A DNA stretch of 9,861 bases from RGIG3009 sp964470515 (GCA_964470515.1 CAYYDD010000059.1:1-9861), one strand, 5' to 3'; numbered from the stretch's first letter, positions 1 to 6,422 are shown. The notes: generated by a model not told the origin, from the sequence alone. Made by a program: numbers and translations.

Positions 1-51
1 CCTTTATTATACCAGAAACGGGGGCGTATTGGAAGTTCTTTGACAGACTGA
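1..51 (+). CDS. C-terminal end of an upstream plus-strand gene (partial)
   Basis: An open plus-strand frame enters from the left edge and ends at TGA 49-51, giving sixteen residues that end LYQKRGRIGSSLTD. The stop codon lies directly against the palindromic terminator at 51-80, which is the usual arrangement for the last gene of a transcript and is the main reason for calling it. The LYQKRG stretch recalls the end of GNAT acetyltransferases (usually YxKxGF), but the fragment is too short to assign a family. It could also be a chance open frame. Confidence 0.35.
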   Translation, partial: PLLYQKRGRIGSSLTD

Positions 52-88
52 CAAGACCGGAAGCATGCTTCCGGTCTTGTTTACTCTT
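51..88 (+). terminator. Palindromic intrinsic terminator
   Basis: Bases 51-80 form a perfect 30-base palindrome (arms ACAAGACCGGAAGC and its complement around a central AT) followed by a T-rich run (80-88). It probably ends the transcript of the gene whose stop codon is at 49-51. Because of the perfect symmetry it could also act in the other direction, but the minus side lacks a T run. Confidence 0.6.
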
Positions 89-156
89 ATCGGGTTTTCA
101 TAATACGCGGGAAACAGCATCGGAACCCCTCTTTTGTTGTTTTCAGTATACGAAAA

Positions 157-181
157 ATGCCGTGCACTTCCATAGCACGGC
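157..181 (-). terminator. Possible minus-strand hairpin terminator
   Basis: GCCGTGC (159-165) pairs with GCACGGC (175-181) around a 9-base loop. Read on the minus strand the hairpin is followed by A then five T (158-153). No minus-strand gene that would need it is visible upstream, so it may be fortuitous or may stop antisense transcription coming from mtaB. Confidence 0.3.
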
Positions 182-334
182 TTGACCGAAATACGAATAA
201 ATCGGCACTTTACAAGGCTGACTATGCGTGATATACTGACGGGGTACGACAATCCGCTGCATTTCAGCCGCTTGTTCGGTCGGCTGTGCGGCTACTCACT
301 GCGGGAGTATCGGAAGAAGGGAACAGAACAGTGA
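176..334 (+). pseudogene. Decayed C-terminal fragment of an AraC-family regulator
   Basis: In one plus-strand frame, bases 224-334 encode a 36-residue end containing GYDNPLHFSRLFGRL followed by GYSLREYRKK. This is the second helix-turn-helix and C-terminal signature of AraC/XylS regulators (usual form G[FY]xxPxYFSRxFKxxxGxSPxEYR). The frame is closed by TAG at 173-175, so no full regulator (normally 250-300 residues) remains. The segment between RDI and GYD is about two residues shorter than in the family. Just upstream, the neighbouring frame reads LYKADYA, which would continue naturally into RDI after a frameshift at about 226. The TGA stop (332-334) overlaps the GTG start of mtaB as GTGA, which suggests the intact regulator once preceded mtaB in an operon. 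AraC identity of the fragment is clear; the details of decay are inference. Confidence 0.6.
209..237 (+). promoter_or_regulatory. Probable promoter of mtaB
   Basis: TTTACA (209-214) and TATACT (232-237) are separated by 17 bases, each differing from the sigma-A consensus at one position. Transcription would start near 244, giving a leader of roughly 87 bases. The promoter lies inside the AraC remnant. Confidence 0.55.
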
Positions 335-1623
335 AAGCGTTTTTTCATACCTTGGGCTGTAAGGTCAATCAATATGAAACACAGGCTATGCGCCGTCTAT
401 TAGAGGAGCAGGGCTACGAGACCGAGGAATTTGTCACCGGTCAGCCGGATATCGGCGTGGCGGTGCTGGTCATCAATTCCTGCACCGTCACGGGGGAGAG
501 CGACCGCAAGCTACGGCAGCTACTGCGCCGCTGTCGGCGTGAGCATCCGCAGGCGGTACTGGTGCTCACCGGCTGTTTCCCGCAGGCCTTCCCCTCCGAG
601 GCCGACGCATTGCCTGAGCCGGATATCGTGCTCGGCAATGCCGCGCGCCGTGAGCTACCCGAGCGGCTGACCCAGTTTTACGGGCAGCGTCAGCGTGTGA
701 CGGCTATCGGCCCGCACGGGCGGGACTATGAGAGCTTGTCTATCTGTGAGTTTCAAGGGCGCACCCGCGCGTTTATCAAGATCGAGGACGGCTGCGACCG
801 TTTTTGCTCGTACTGTATTATTCCGTATGCACGCGGGCGCGTGCGCTCAAAACCGTTGGACGAATTGGTCGCTGAGGTCGAGCGACTGGCGGCGCAGGGA
901 TACTGCGAGATCGTGCTGGTGGGTATCAATCTCACCGCCTACGGCAAGGATGCGGGGTACACCATCTGTGACGCGGTGGAGACCGCCGCCCGCCCGGCGG
1001 GGATACAGCGTGTGCGGCTGGGCTCCATCGAGCCGGATCATCTGGATGATGCCGTCATCCGTCGGCTGGCGGCGTGCGATAAGCTGTGCCCCCAGTTCCA
1101 TCTGGCACTGCAAAGCGGCTGTGATGCGACGCTCAGACGGATGAATCGGCATTACACCACCGCTGAGTATCGCGACATTTGCGATAAGCTGCGGCAGGCG
1201 TTTCCCGGCTGTGCGTTGACGACGGATATTATGGTGGGCTTCCCGGGCGAGACGGATGAGGAATTTGAGCAGTCGCTCGCGTTTGCGGAGGAGATCGCTT
1301 TTTCGCGCATCCACTGCTTCTCCTATTCGCGGCGGCCGGGCACACCGGCGGCGACGGCACCGGATCAGGTGCCGAACGCGGAAAAGCTACGGCGCAGCAA
1401 GCGGATGATTGCCGCAGGGGAACGCAGCCGCGAGGCCTATGAGTCGGCATTGGTGGGAAAGACCGTGCAGGTGCTGCCTGAGACCGAGCTGCCCGACGGC
1501 CGCTTGGAGGGGTATACCGATACCTACGTGCCGATCATCGTGTCCGGCTGTACGGAGGGTATCCCCGCAGACGTTACCGTCACCGCCTATGACAACGGCG
1601 TGTGTGTGGGTGTAAAGCAATAA
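331..1623 (+). CDS. mtaB: tRNA t6A37 methylthiotransferase MtaB
   Basis: Radical-SAM methylthiotransferase that adds a methylthio group to N6-threonylcarbamoyladenosine at position 37 of ANN-decoding tRNAs, in the cytoplasm. The protein has 430 residues, normal for MtaB (YqeV type). It opens with the family signature FHTLGCKVNQYET. C10, C51 (in NSCTVT) and C82 are the three cysteines of the N-terminal UPF0004 domain that hold the auxiliary [4Fe-4S] cluster. C155, C159 and C162 (DGCDRFCSYC) form the radical-SAM CxxxCxxC motif. The last 60 or so residues form a TRAM-like RNA-binding tail. I chose GTG 331 as the start because it follows GAAGGGAA at normal spacing and places the LGCKVNQYET motif at residues 8-17; an earlier in-frame GTG at 286 would add an unusual 15-residue extension. 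The GTG overlaps the stop of the AraC remnant. MiaB and RimO are excluded by the KVNQYET signature. Confidence 0.95.
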   Translation: MKAFFHTLGCKVNQYETQAMRRLLEEQGYETEEFVTGQPDIGVAVLVINSCTVTGESDRKLRQLLRRCRREHPQAVLVLTGCFPQAFPSEADALPEPDIVLGNAARRELPERLTQFYGQRQRVTAIGPHGRDYESLSICEFQGRTRAFIKIEDGCDRFCSYCIIPYARGRVRSKPLDELVAEVERLAAQGYCEIVLVGINLTAYGKDAGYTICDAVETAARPAGIQRVRLGSIEPDHLDDAVIRRLAACDKLCPQFHLALQSGCDATLRRMNRHYTTAEYRDICDKLRQAFPGCALTTDIMVGFPGETDEEFEQSLAFAEEIAFSRIHCFSYSRRPGTPAATAPDQVPNAEKLRRSKRMIAAGERSREAYESALVGKTVQVLPETELPDGRLEGYTDTYVPIIVSGCTEGIPADVTVTAYDNGVCVGVKQ

Positions 1624-1657
1624 AAGACGGTCTGTGGAATTTCCACAGACCGTCTTT
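1623..1657. terminator. Bidirectional terminator between converging genes
   Basis: A 17-base-pair inverted repeat (1623-1639 with 1641-1657) has an A run on the left and a T run on the right, so it can stop transcription both from mtaB (plus) and from the glnA/kinase operon (minus). It starts within the mtaB stop codon and lies 10 bases from the stop codon of the opposing gene. Confidence 0.88.
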
Positions 1658-1666
1658 TGTGTTTTA

Positions 1667-2299
1667 TTATTCCGCGTCGGCGTATTTCATTTCCGCGAGC
1701 TGTGCGATCAGCTCCACGGCGTTTTCAAAGCTCACCGAGTTGGTATTGATGCACAGATCGTAGTGTGAGGCGGCACCCCACTTCTTGCCGGAGTAGAAGT
1801 TATAGTAGTTCGCGCGCTTCTTATCACTGCGGGCGATACGGGTCTTGGCCTCCTGCGCGGTGATACCGTCATACTCCGTTACACGCGCGATGCGGTGGTC
1901 GAGGTCGGAATGAATGAACACCGTGACAAGATAGGGATACTTTTGCAGCACATAGTCTGCACAGCGGCCCACAATGACGCAGGCTCCTCTCTCCGACAGC
2001 GAGCGGATCGCATCAAACTGTGCCTGAAACACCTGCTGATTGACGGGCATCGAATAATTCATCAGCCCGGTCTCGTTCAGCGCGTAAGTGCCCGTGGACA
2101 GGGTGTACAGGAGACTGCTGGTGGGCTTTTCATCAAAGTAAGCGACGACCTCTTCCGACAGACCACTTTCCTGCGCGGCGTGGGTGAGCAGCTCCTTATC
2201 GTAGCAGGGGATTCCCAGCTTTTCCGCCAAGCGTCTGCCGATCTCGTGCCCGCCGCTGCCGAACTGACGGGCGATGGTGATGATGATCGGATGTTTCAT
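1667..2299 (-). CDS. Cytidylate kinase-like family protein
   Basis: A 210-residue cytosolic protein of the cytidylate-kinase-like family (Pfam Cytidylate_kin2 type). Residues 5-21 contain the P-loop region IARQFGSGGHEIG, which in this family replaces the usual GxxGxGK. GRCADYVL in the middle and DKKRANYYNFYSGKKWG near residue 160, followed by YDLCINT, are further family hallmarks. The family is predicted to be an NMP-kinase fold; the substrate is not established, and it should not be called Cmk. The gene lies 18 bases after glnA on the same strand, with its own AGGAGG-type site (minus strand, about 2303-2310), so it is probably co-transcribed with glnA. It ends just before the shared terminator. 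Confidence 0.88.
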   Translation of the reverse strand: MKHPIIITIARQFGSGGHEIGRRLAEKLGIPCYDKELLTHAAQESGLSEEVVAYFDEKPTSSLLYTLSTGTYALNETGLMNYSMPVNQQVFQAQFDAIRSLSERGACVIVGRCADYVLQKYPYLVTVFIHSDLDHRIARVTEYDGITAQEAKTRIARSDKKRANYYNFYSGKKWGAASHYDLCINTNSVSFENAVELIAQLAEMKYADAE

Positions 2300-2317
2300 A
2301 TTGCTCCTCCTTGCCGC

Positions 2318-3652
2318 TCAATAACGAGCCAGATACCGATCCAACTCCCACGGGGTGACGCGGATCTTGTATTCGTCCCATTCTTCCGTTTTATGCTGTA
2401 CGTAGCACGAGAAAATGTGCTCGCCCAGCGTTTTGCGGATAAGGTCATCCGCCTTCATAGCGCGCACGGCTTCCTTGAGGTTGGAGGGCAGGTTTTTGAC
2501 ACCCAGTGCCTCACGCTCGTCCTCGTCCATTTCAAACAGATTGGCTTCGATACCCTGCGGTGGGGTCAGCCCGCGGCGGATACCGTCCAGACCGGCGGCG
2601 AGGCACACAGCCAGCACCAGATAGGGGTTCGCCGAAGGATCGGGGTTGCGCAGCTCAATGCGCGTGCCCGCACCGCGCGAGGCGGGAACACGGATGAGCG
2701 GGCTACGGTTGGAGCCCGACCACGCGATATACACCGGTGCTTCGTAGCCGGAGACCAGACGCTTATAGGAGTTGACCAGCGGATTGGTGATGGCGCTCAT
2801 ACCTTTGGCGTGCTCCAGCACACCGGCGATGAACTGATACGCCGTTTTGCTGAGCCCCAGACGGTCGTCGGGATCGTAGAACGCGTTTTTGCCGTCCTTG
2901 GTCAGTGACATATTGACGTGCATACCGTTGCCGGCCTTGCCGAACACCGGCTTGGGCATAAAGGTGGCATACATATCGTGCCGATGCGCGACCGTCTTGA
3001 CCGCGAGCTTGAAGGTGACGATGTTATCCGCCGCGGTCAGCGCGTCGGTATACTTAAAGTCGATCTCGTGCTGGCCGTTGGCGTTCTCGTGGTGCGAGGC
3101 CTCGATCTCGTAGCCCATATCCTCCAGTGTCATACAAATATCGCGGCGGACGGCTTCACCCAGATCGGTGGGGCCGAGCTCGAAATACGCGCCGCGGTCG
3201 CGGGTCTCGGTGGTGGGGTGCCCCTCCTCGTCGTAATTGAACAGGAAGAACTCGCACTCCGGACCGATGTTGAACGCATCAAAGCCCAGCTTCTCCGCTT
3301 CTTTCAGTACCCGCTTGAGCAGACCGCGCGGGTCACCCGCGAAGGGCGTGCCGTCCGGCTTATACACGTCGCAGATCAGACGGGCGACCTTGCAGGAATC
3401 CTCATACCACGGGAAGATGAGGAAGCTGTCGTAATCCGGATAGAGATACATATCGGATTCTTCGATACGCACAAAGCCCTCCACAGACGAGCCGTCGAAC
3501 ATACATTGCTTGTTCAGCGCTTTCTGTAGCTGCGAGGCCGTGATGGCGATATTTTTGAACGCACCGAAAATATCGGTGAATTGCAGCCGGATAAACCGGA
3601 CGTTCTGTTCTTCTACGATACGCACGATATCGGCGGCAGTGTACTTGCTCAT
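2318..3652 (-). CDS. glnA: Glutamine synthetase, type I-alpha
   Basis: ATP-dependent synthesis of glutamine from glutamate and ammonia, the main ammonium assimilation step; a cytosolic dodecamer. The 444 residues match the short GSI-alpha form of Bacillus subtilis in length and motifs. MFDGSSVEGF is at 51-60 and the catalytic metal ligands appear as E132 and E134 (PECEFF), E189 (HHEN) and E196 (QHEIDF). The loop H245 (GNGMHVN), the NRSPLIRVP segment and NPDPSANPYL are also present. R62 in VRIEE corresponds to the arginine linked to feedback inhibition by glutamine in GSI-alpha. The long adenylylation-site insertion of GSI-beta enzymes is absent, so control by adenylylation is unlikely. GGAGA lies 5 bases before the ATG. 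No glnR lies upstream, unlike in Bacillus. Confidence 0.98.
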   Translation of the reverse strand: MSKYTAADIVRIVEEQNVRFIRLQFTDIFGAFKNIAITASQLQKALNKQCMFDGSSVEGFVRIEESDMYLYPDYDSFLIFPWYEDSCKVARLICDVYKPDGTPFAGDPRGLLKRVLKEAEKLGFDAFNIGPECEFFLFNYDEEGHPTTETRDRGAYFELGPTDLGEAVRRDICMTLEDMGYEIEASHHENANGQHEIDFKYTDALTAADNIVTFKLAVKTVAHRHDMYATFMPKPVFGKAGNGMHVNMSLTKDGKNAFYDPDDRLGLSKTAYQFIAGVLEHAKGMSAITNPLVNSYKRLVSGYEAPVYIAWSGSNRSPLIRVPASRGAGTRIELRNPDPSANPYLVLAVCLAAGLDGIRRGLTPPQGIEANLFEMDEDEREALGVKNLPSNLKEAVRAMKADDLIRKTLGEHIFSCYVQHKTEEWDEYKIRVTPWELDRYLARY

Positions 3653-3683
3653 AAGAATCTCCTTTTACCTCTTTAATAGTATA

Positions 3684-3713
3684 ATTATAAGAGCGGGACG
3701 GGTTCCTTGTCAA
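3684..3713 (-). promoter_or_regulatory. glnA promoter
   Basis: On the minus strand TTGACA (3713-3708) and TATAAT (3689-3684) are separated by 18 bases; both hexamers match the sigma-A consensus exactly. The predicted transcription start near 3677 gives a short leader of about 25 bases before the glnA start. An AT-rich symmetrical stretch (TATAATTATA) covers the -10 region. Confidence 0.8.
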
Positions 3714-3773
3714 TAGTTTTTGCATAATTGGTCGTTTAATGCACGATACTAGTAACAGGAAGGAGTGTTCCGT

Positions 3774-3908
3774 ATGTCACGAAAGGACAAGCGGCCGACC
3801 CGCATTTATCCCGACAGTAAGCCGCTCACAGGATCCCGCGCCACACCAGAAGGATCAGGATCAGCGTCAGCAGACAAAACACGCACCCCAGAACAACGCC
3901 CACGCTGA
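3774..3908 (+). CDS. Doubtful small ORF or stub of a lost gene
   Basis: An ATG at 3774 follows AAGGAG (spacing about 9) and opens a 44-codon frame starting MSRKDKRPTRIYPDSKPL. The first 18 codons lie in the free gap between the divergent glnA and the end of ribU. The remaining codons run antisense through the last 83 bases of ribU and have low-complexity, shadow-like composition (rich in Ser, Thr, Pro, Arg). The ribosome binding site and the basic start are the only positive signs; no family is recognised. It may be the 5' stub of a gene whose remainder was deleted, or simply noise. Confidence 0.25.
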   Translation: MSRKDKRPTRIYPDSKPLTGSRATPEGSGSASADKTRTPEQRPR

Positions 3909-4482
3909 GGCCGCGGCGGGAGGGAGATTCTGCTTTAGGCACCAAATGAGCCGCGCGCAGGGCGGATACGACCGATTTGTACAGTAGCACCGTCAGCACC
4001 GCATTGAGTGCGGATTTCAGCAGATTGAACGGCAAAAACGCCGTCAGCAGCAGCGGTTCGATCTGCTCGCGGGGAATGTTCATATACAGTGGCGTGATGA
4101 GCCAGTTCCACAGCAGCATCCCCGCCGTTACGAGTAGTGCGCCGATGATGAGACCCGCGATGGCGGTGGACAGCGTGCGGCGACGGCGGTACAGCAGTGC
4201 GGCAGGGCAGATGAACAGTGCCGAGGACAGCACGTTCATAATCAGCCCGATCCAGCCGGTATCGCTAATGGTGAAGCATTCGATGAGCGATACCACCACC
4301 GACATCAGCAGTGCCGCGCCGGGGCCGTACAGCATACCGCCGATGGCGAGCAGGCAATCCTTGGGCTCGTATTTGAGGAACAGCACCACGGGTATGCGGA
4401 ACACCGCCACGCAGGCAAACGCCAACGCGCAAAACAGTGCCATCACGATGAGCTGGCGGATATCAATTCGATTTTTTTGCAT
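3826..4482 (-). CDS. ribU: Riboflavin ECF transporter substrate-binding protein RibU
   Basis: Membrane S component of an energy-coupling-factor transporter that binds riboflavin and passes it to a shared EcfAAT module, which is not encoded here. The 218-residue protein has a short basic N-terminus, about six hydrophobic segments, and the RibU-like stretch LKYEPKDCLLAIGG (about residues 36-49) followed by YGPGAALL. It is slightly longer than typical RibU because of a polar linker (PKAESPSRRG) and an extra C-terminal hydrophobic helix ending in LVWRGIL. The upstream FMN riboswitch independently supports flavin transport. AGGAGG sits 8 bases before the ATG. The substrate rests on riboswitch context plus family resemblance; other S components are less likely. 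Confidence 0.9.
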   Translation of the reverse strand: MQKNRIDIRQLIVMALFCALAFACVAVFRIPVVLFLKYEPKDCLLAIGGMLYGPGAALLMSVVVSLIECFTISDTGWIGLIMNVLSSALFICPAALLYRRRRTLSTAIAGLIIGALLVTAGMLLWNWLITPLYMNIPREQIEPLLLTAFLPFNLLKSALNAVLTVLLYKSVVSALRAAHLVPKAESPSRRGLSVGVVLGCVFCLLTLILILLVWRGIL

Positions 4483-4496
4483 AAATCAGACCTCCT

Positions 4497-4535
4497 AAAA
4501 AGCAAACGCCCCGTAGCGGTAGCTACGGGGCGTTT
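4497..4535 (-). terminator. Riboswitch-controlled terminator of ribU
   Basis: On the minus strand AAACGCCCCGTAGC (4535-4522) pairs with GCTACGGGGCGTTT (4517-4504) around a 4-base loop, followed by GC and five T (4501-4497). The T run directly touches the ribU AGGAGG (4496-4491), so the structure probably works as the expression platform of the FMN riboswitch and may also crowd the ribosome binding site. The CGCCCCG of the 5' arm (4532-4526) can instead pair with CGGGGCG of the aptamer (4654-4648), a likely antiterminator. Confidence 0.85.
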
Positions 4536-4551
4536 CGGTACGTAATGAGCA

Positions 4552-4660
4552 GTCTTCTTTCATCCGGACTGTACCGTCGGCTTTGGAATCTCACCAAATC
4601 AGCGCAAACGCGCTCGCGGGCTATACCGCCGGTGGGGAATCGCACCCCGCCCCGAAGACG
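4552..4660 (-). promoter_or_regulatory. FMN riboswitch (RFN element) aptamer
   Basis: Read on the minus strand, this region contains the conserved RFN blocks in order: CTTCGGGGCGGGGTG, ATTCCCCACCGGCGGT, AGCCCGCGAGC, GATTTGGTGAGATTCCAAA, GCCGACGGT, AGTCCGGATGAAAGAAG. The closing P1 stem pairs GTCTTC (4659-4654) with GAAGAC (4557-4552). All six helices can be drawn. FMN binding should favour the downstream terminator and switch ribU off when flavin is plentiful. Confidence 0.96.
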
Positions 4661-4676
4661 ATATGAAGTTGTTTTC

Positions 4677-4705
4677 AGTATATACCATAGCGACAGTGCT
4701 GTCAA
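4677..4705 (-). promoter_or_regulatory. ribU promoter
   Basis: Minus-strand TTGACA (4705-4700), a 17-base spacer and TATACT (4682-4677) form a near-perfect sigma-A promoter. The start point near 4670 lies about 10 bases before the FMN aptamer. The -35 box lies 1 base beyond the mgtE stop codon (4709-4707), so the promoter occupies the whole mgtE-aptamer gap. Confidence 0.8.
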
Positions 4706-4706
4706 G

Positions 4707-6074
4707 TCATAACAGCGCGGAAGCGGTGCCGAACAGCATCAGCAGCGACAGTACGTCTACGAGGGTGGTGATGAACGGGCTGGCCATCACCGCAGGGTCG
4801 AAGCCCAGACGCTTGGCGATCATCGGCAGGGAACAGCCCAGTAGCTTGGCGCATACCACCGTCGCGGCCAGTGTGATGCAGATGACCAGTGCCTCGCCGC
4901 TCGTTACCGCGATGCCGAGCAGCAGGCTATCTATCAGCAGGAGCTTGACGTAGACCGCCGCCGCCAGCGTGATGCCGCATAGCACGGCAATCCTTAGCTC
5001 CTTCCACAGCACGCGCCCGATATCGCCGAGACGCACTTCGCCGAGTGCCAAAACACGGATCAAGGTCACCGACGACTGACTGCCGCTGTTGCCTCCGGTA
5101 CCCATCAGCATCGGGATAAACGCGGTGAGCGTGACCGATGCGGCCAGCGCGGATTCAAAACGGGTGATGATGATACCGGTAAAGGTGGCGGAGATCATCA
5201 GAAGCAGCAGCCACGGGATACGCGCGAGGTATGTTGTCCACACGCTTGTTTTGAGATAGGGCTTGTCGGTGGGGGTGATGGCCGCCATCTTTTCGATATC
5301 CTCGGTAGCTTCTTCTTGTAAAATATCCATCACGTCATCCACGGTGATGATACCGACCAGTCGTTCCTCGCTGTCCACCACGGGCAGTGCCATCAGGTCG
5401 TACCGAGTGAACAGATGTGCCACGCGCTCGCGGTTCTCGGTGGTGTGTACTGATTGCACCTGTCGCCGCATTAGATCGCCTACCAGTGAGGTTTCCTCAG
5501 CGAGAAGGAGCTCGCGCACCGTCAGCACGCCCTGCAAATGGCGGTCACTGTCGGTGACGTAGCAGGTATATACAGTCTCTTTGTCGGGTCCGCAGGCACG
5601 GATGTACCGAAACGCCGCCGCGACCGTCATTGATGCCTTGAGATCGACGAACTCGGTGGTGAGCACACTGCCGGCACTGTCCTCAGGGTAGCGCAGCAGC
5701 TGATTTAAGGTGCGGCGCTCCTCCGGGGATACGGTGCGCAGCAGACGCTTGACGACACCGGCGGGCAACTCCTCCAGCAGGTCGGCGGCATCGTCGTCAA
5801 ACAAACCCTGCATCACCGTAGAAATCTCCCGCGCGGTGAACAAACGTAGCAGGGCTTCCTGTGTATCGGGATCCAAATAGGCAAAGGTATCCGCCGCCGC
5901 AGTCTTCGGTAACAGCCGATAGGCAGGCAAGGCCTGCTCGGGCGGCAGCTCGGTGATGAGTGTGGCGATATCGATCGGATGGAGCGACCGCAGCAGTGTG
6001 CGTGCTGCATCAAACCGACCGTCGGCCAGATGCTCTGCCAGCTCCTTGCCCAGTGGAATGAGCCAAGTTGTCAT
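4707..6074 (-). CDS. mgtE: Magnesium transporter MgtE
   Basis: Mg2+-gated magnesium channel/transporter of the inner membrane, working as a dimer. The 455 residues are typical. Residues about 1-135 form the helical, acidic MgtE N domain (FDDDAADLLEELP at 92-104), 136-260 contain two CBS domains (SVLTTEF to VDDVMDIL) with many acidic residues that sense cytosolic Mg2+, and 285-455 form the five-helix pore domain. The pore carries FIPMLMGTGGNSGSQSS at 319-335 and GFDPAVMASPFITTLVD at 424-440; D426 sits in the segment that holds the selectivity-site aspartate in Thermus MgtE. The ATG follows AGGAGG by seven T residues. No terminator is visible after the stop, so the transcript may run into the ribU riboswitch region. 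Confidence 0.96.
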   Translation of the reverse strand: MTTWLIPLGKELAEHLADGRFDAARTLLRSLHPIDIATLITELPPEQALPAYRLLPKTAAADTFAYLDPDTQEALLRLFTAREISTVMQGLFDDDAADLLEELPAGVVKRLLRTVSPEERRTLNQLLRYPEDSAGSVLTTEFVDLKASMTVAAAFRYIRACGPDKETVYTCYVTDSDRHLQGVLTVRELLLAEETSLVGDLMRRQVQSVHTTENRERVAHLFTRYDLMALPVVDSEERLVGIITVDDVMDILQEEATEDIEKMAAITPTDKPYLKTSVWTTYLARIPWLLLLMISATFTGIIITRFESALAASVTLTAFIPMLMGTGGNSGSQSSVTLIRVLALGEVRLGDIGRVLWKELRIAVLCGITLAAAVYVKLLLIDSLLLGIAVTSGEALVICITLAATVVCAKLLGCSLPMIAKRLGFDPAVMASPFITTLVDVLSLLMLFGTASALL

Positions 6075-6259
6075 AAAAAAACCTCCTGTTTGTCAAAACA
6101 GAAGATAAGGCACACGTAAAGAACAGAGAGGACGGTTACCGCCATCTCCTGTGTATAGCTGTGAATGCACAGACCGACTGTTTTGTTGTTTACTGTCTAC
6201 TTTAGGGTATGGTGGCGTTCATACGCTTTCACATCCTTTTTGTTAGTGTGTGCTTTGCT
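6075..6259 (-). promoter_or_regulatory. Long structured mgtE leader, family unknown
   Basis: About 185 bases separate the predicted start of transcription from the mgtE ATG. On the minus strand GAGATGGCGG (6148-6139) and CCGTCCTCTC (6135-6126) form a hairpin with loop TAA and one mismatch. CCTCTCTGTT (6131-6122), part of that hairpin, can instead pair with AACAGGAGG (6090-6082), which holds the ribosome binding site. A further hairpin, CTGTG/CACAG, lies at about 6173-6160, and GTATG/CATAC at about 6224-6207. The M-box magnesium riboswitch hallmarks (GGTGAGGCTCCT, CGCTGCTGCCC) are absent. A translational switch is inference from pairing by eye. Confidence 0.4.
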
Positions 6260-6265
6260 GATGTT

Positions 6266-6294
6266 ATTATAAAATACATTGACCGAAAAAGCAA
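6266..6294 (-). promoter_or_regulatory. Possible mgtE promoter
   Basis: A perfect minus-strand TATAAT (6271-6266) is preceded at 17 bases by TTGCTT (6294-6289), a weak -35 match. It would start transcription near 6259. The -35 box lies about 20 bases from the divergent promoter at 6313-6342. Confidence 0.5.
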
Positions 6295-6312
6295 GAAAAT
6301 CCGCAATTTCAC

Positions 6313-6342
6313 TTGCGTTTTTGGGATTATTTGGTGTATAAT
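6313..6342 (+). promoter_or_regulatory. Possible promoter of the PHP/TSCPD pair
   Basis: TTGCGT (6313-6318), an 18-base spacer and an exact TATAAT (6337-6342) face to the right. Transcription would begin near 6349, giving a leader of about 100 bases that contains the attenuator-like structure. Confidence 0.55.
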
Positions 6343-6354
6343 GAAACTATAAAG

Positions 6355-6419
6355 AGCGGGAGAAGGGTAGGCTTGCCACACGGCGCGTTTCTTTTCCCGT
6401 TGTGCGGTTTTTGTTTTTT
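6355..6419 (+). promoter_or_regulatory. Attenuator-like leader with terminator and competing helix
   Basis: CCACACGGCG (6376-6385) pairs with CGTTGTGCGG (6398-6407) with one mismatch and two G-U pairs, followed by TTTTTGTTTTTT (6408-6419): the form of an intrinsic terminator placed between promoter and gene. Bases 6355-6367 (AGCGGGAGAAGGG) can instead pair with 6389-6401 over 13 positions, including four G-U pairs. That helix uses four bases of the terminator's 3' arm, so the two cannot form together. I recognise no known riboswitch family. Function is inferred from pairing only. Confidence 0.5.
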
Positions 6420-6422
6420 ACA

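Noticed and set aside
7..252. Minus-strand 81-codon frame at the left end
   Set aside because: Runs through the palindromic terminator and the AraC remnant, and shows no recognisable protein features.
286..330. Earlier GTG start for mtaB
   Set aside because: Adds 15 residues absent from the family pattern and has no ribosome binding site; GTG 331 fits both.
1895..2908. Long plus-strand open frame (337 codons) opposite glnA and the kinase-like gene
   Set aside because: It is fully antisense to two well-identified genes, has shadow-like composition and no family features; open only because of the GC-rich codon use of the real genes.
3790..3826. Hairpin AGCGGC/GCCGCT as a terminator of ribU
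   Set aside because: Only six pairs around a 25-base loop and no T run on the minus side; no convincing terminator for ribU is visible.
3739..3987. Plus-strand 82-codon frame over the glnA-ribU gap
   Set aside because: No ribosome binding site at its start, composition of a shadow frame, and most of it is antisense to ribU.
6075..6310. M-box magnesium riboswitch before mgtE
   Set aside because: Expected from context, but the conserved M-box blocks are not present on the minus strand; reported instead as an unclassified leader.
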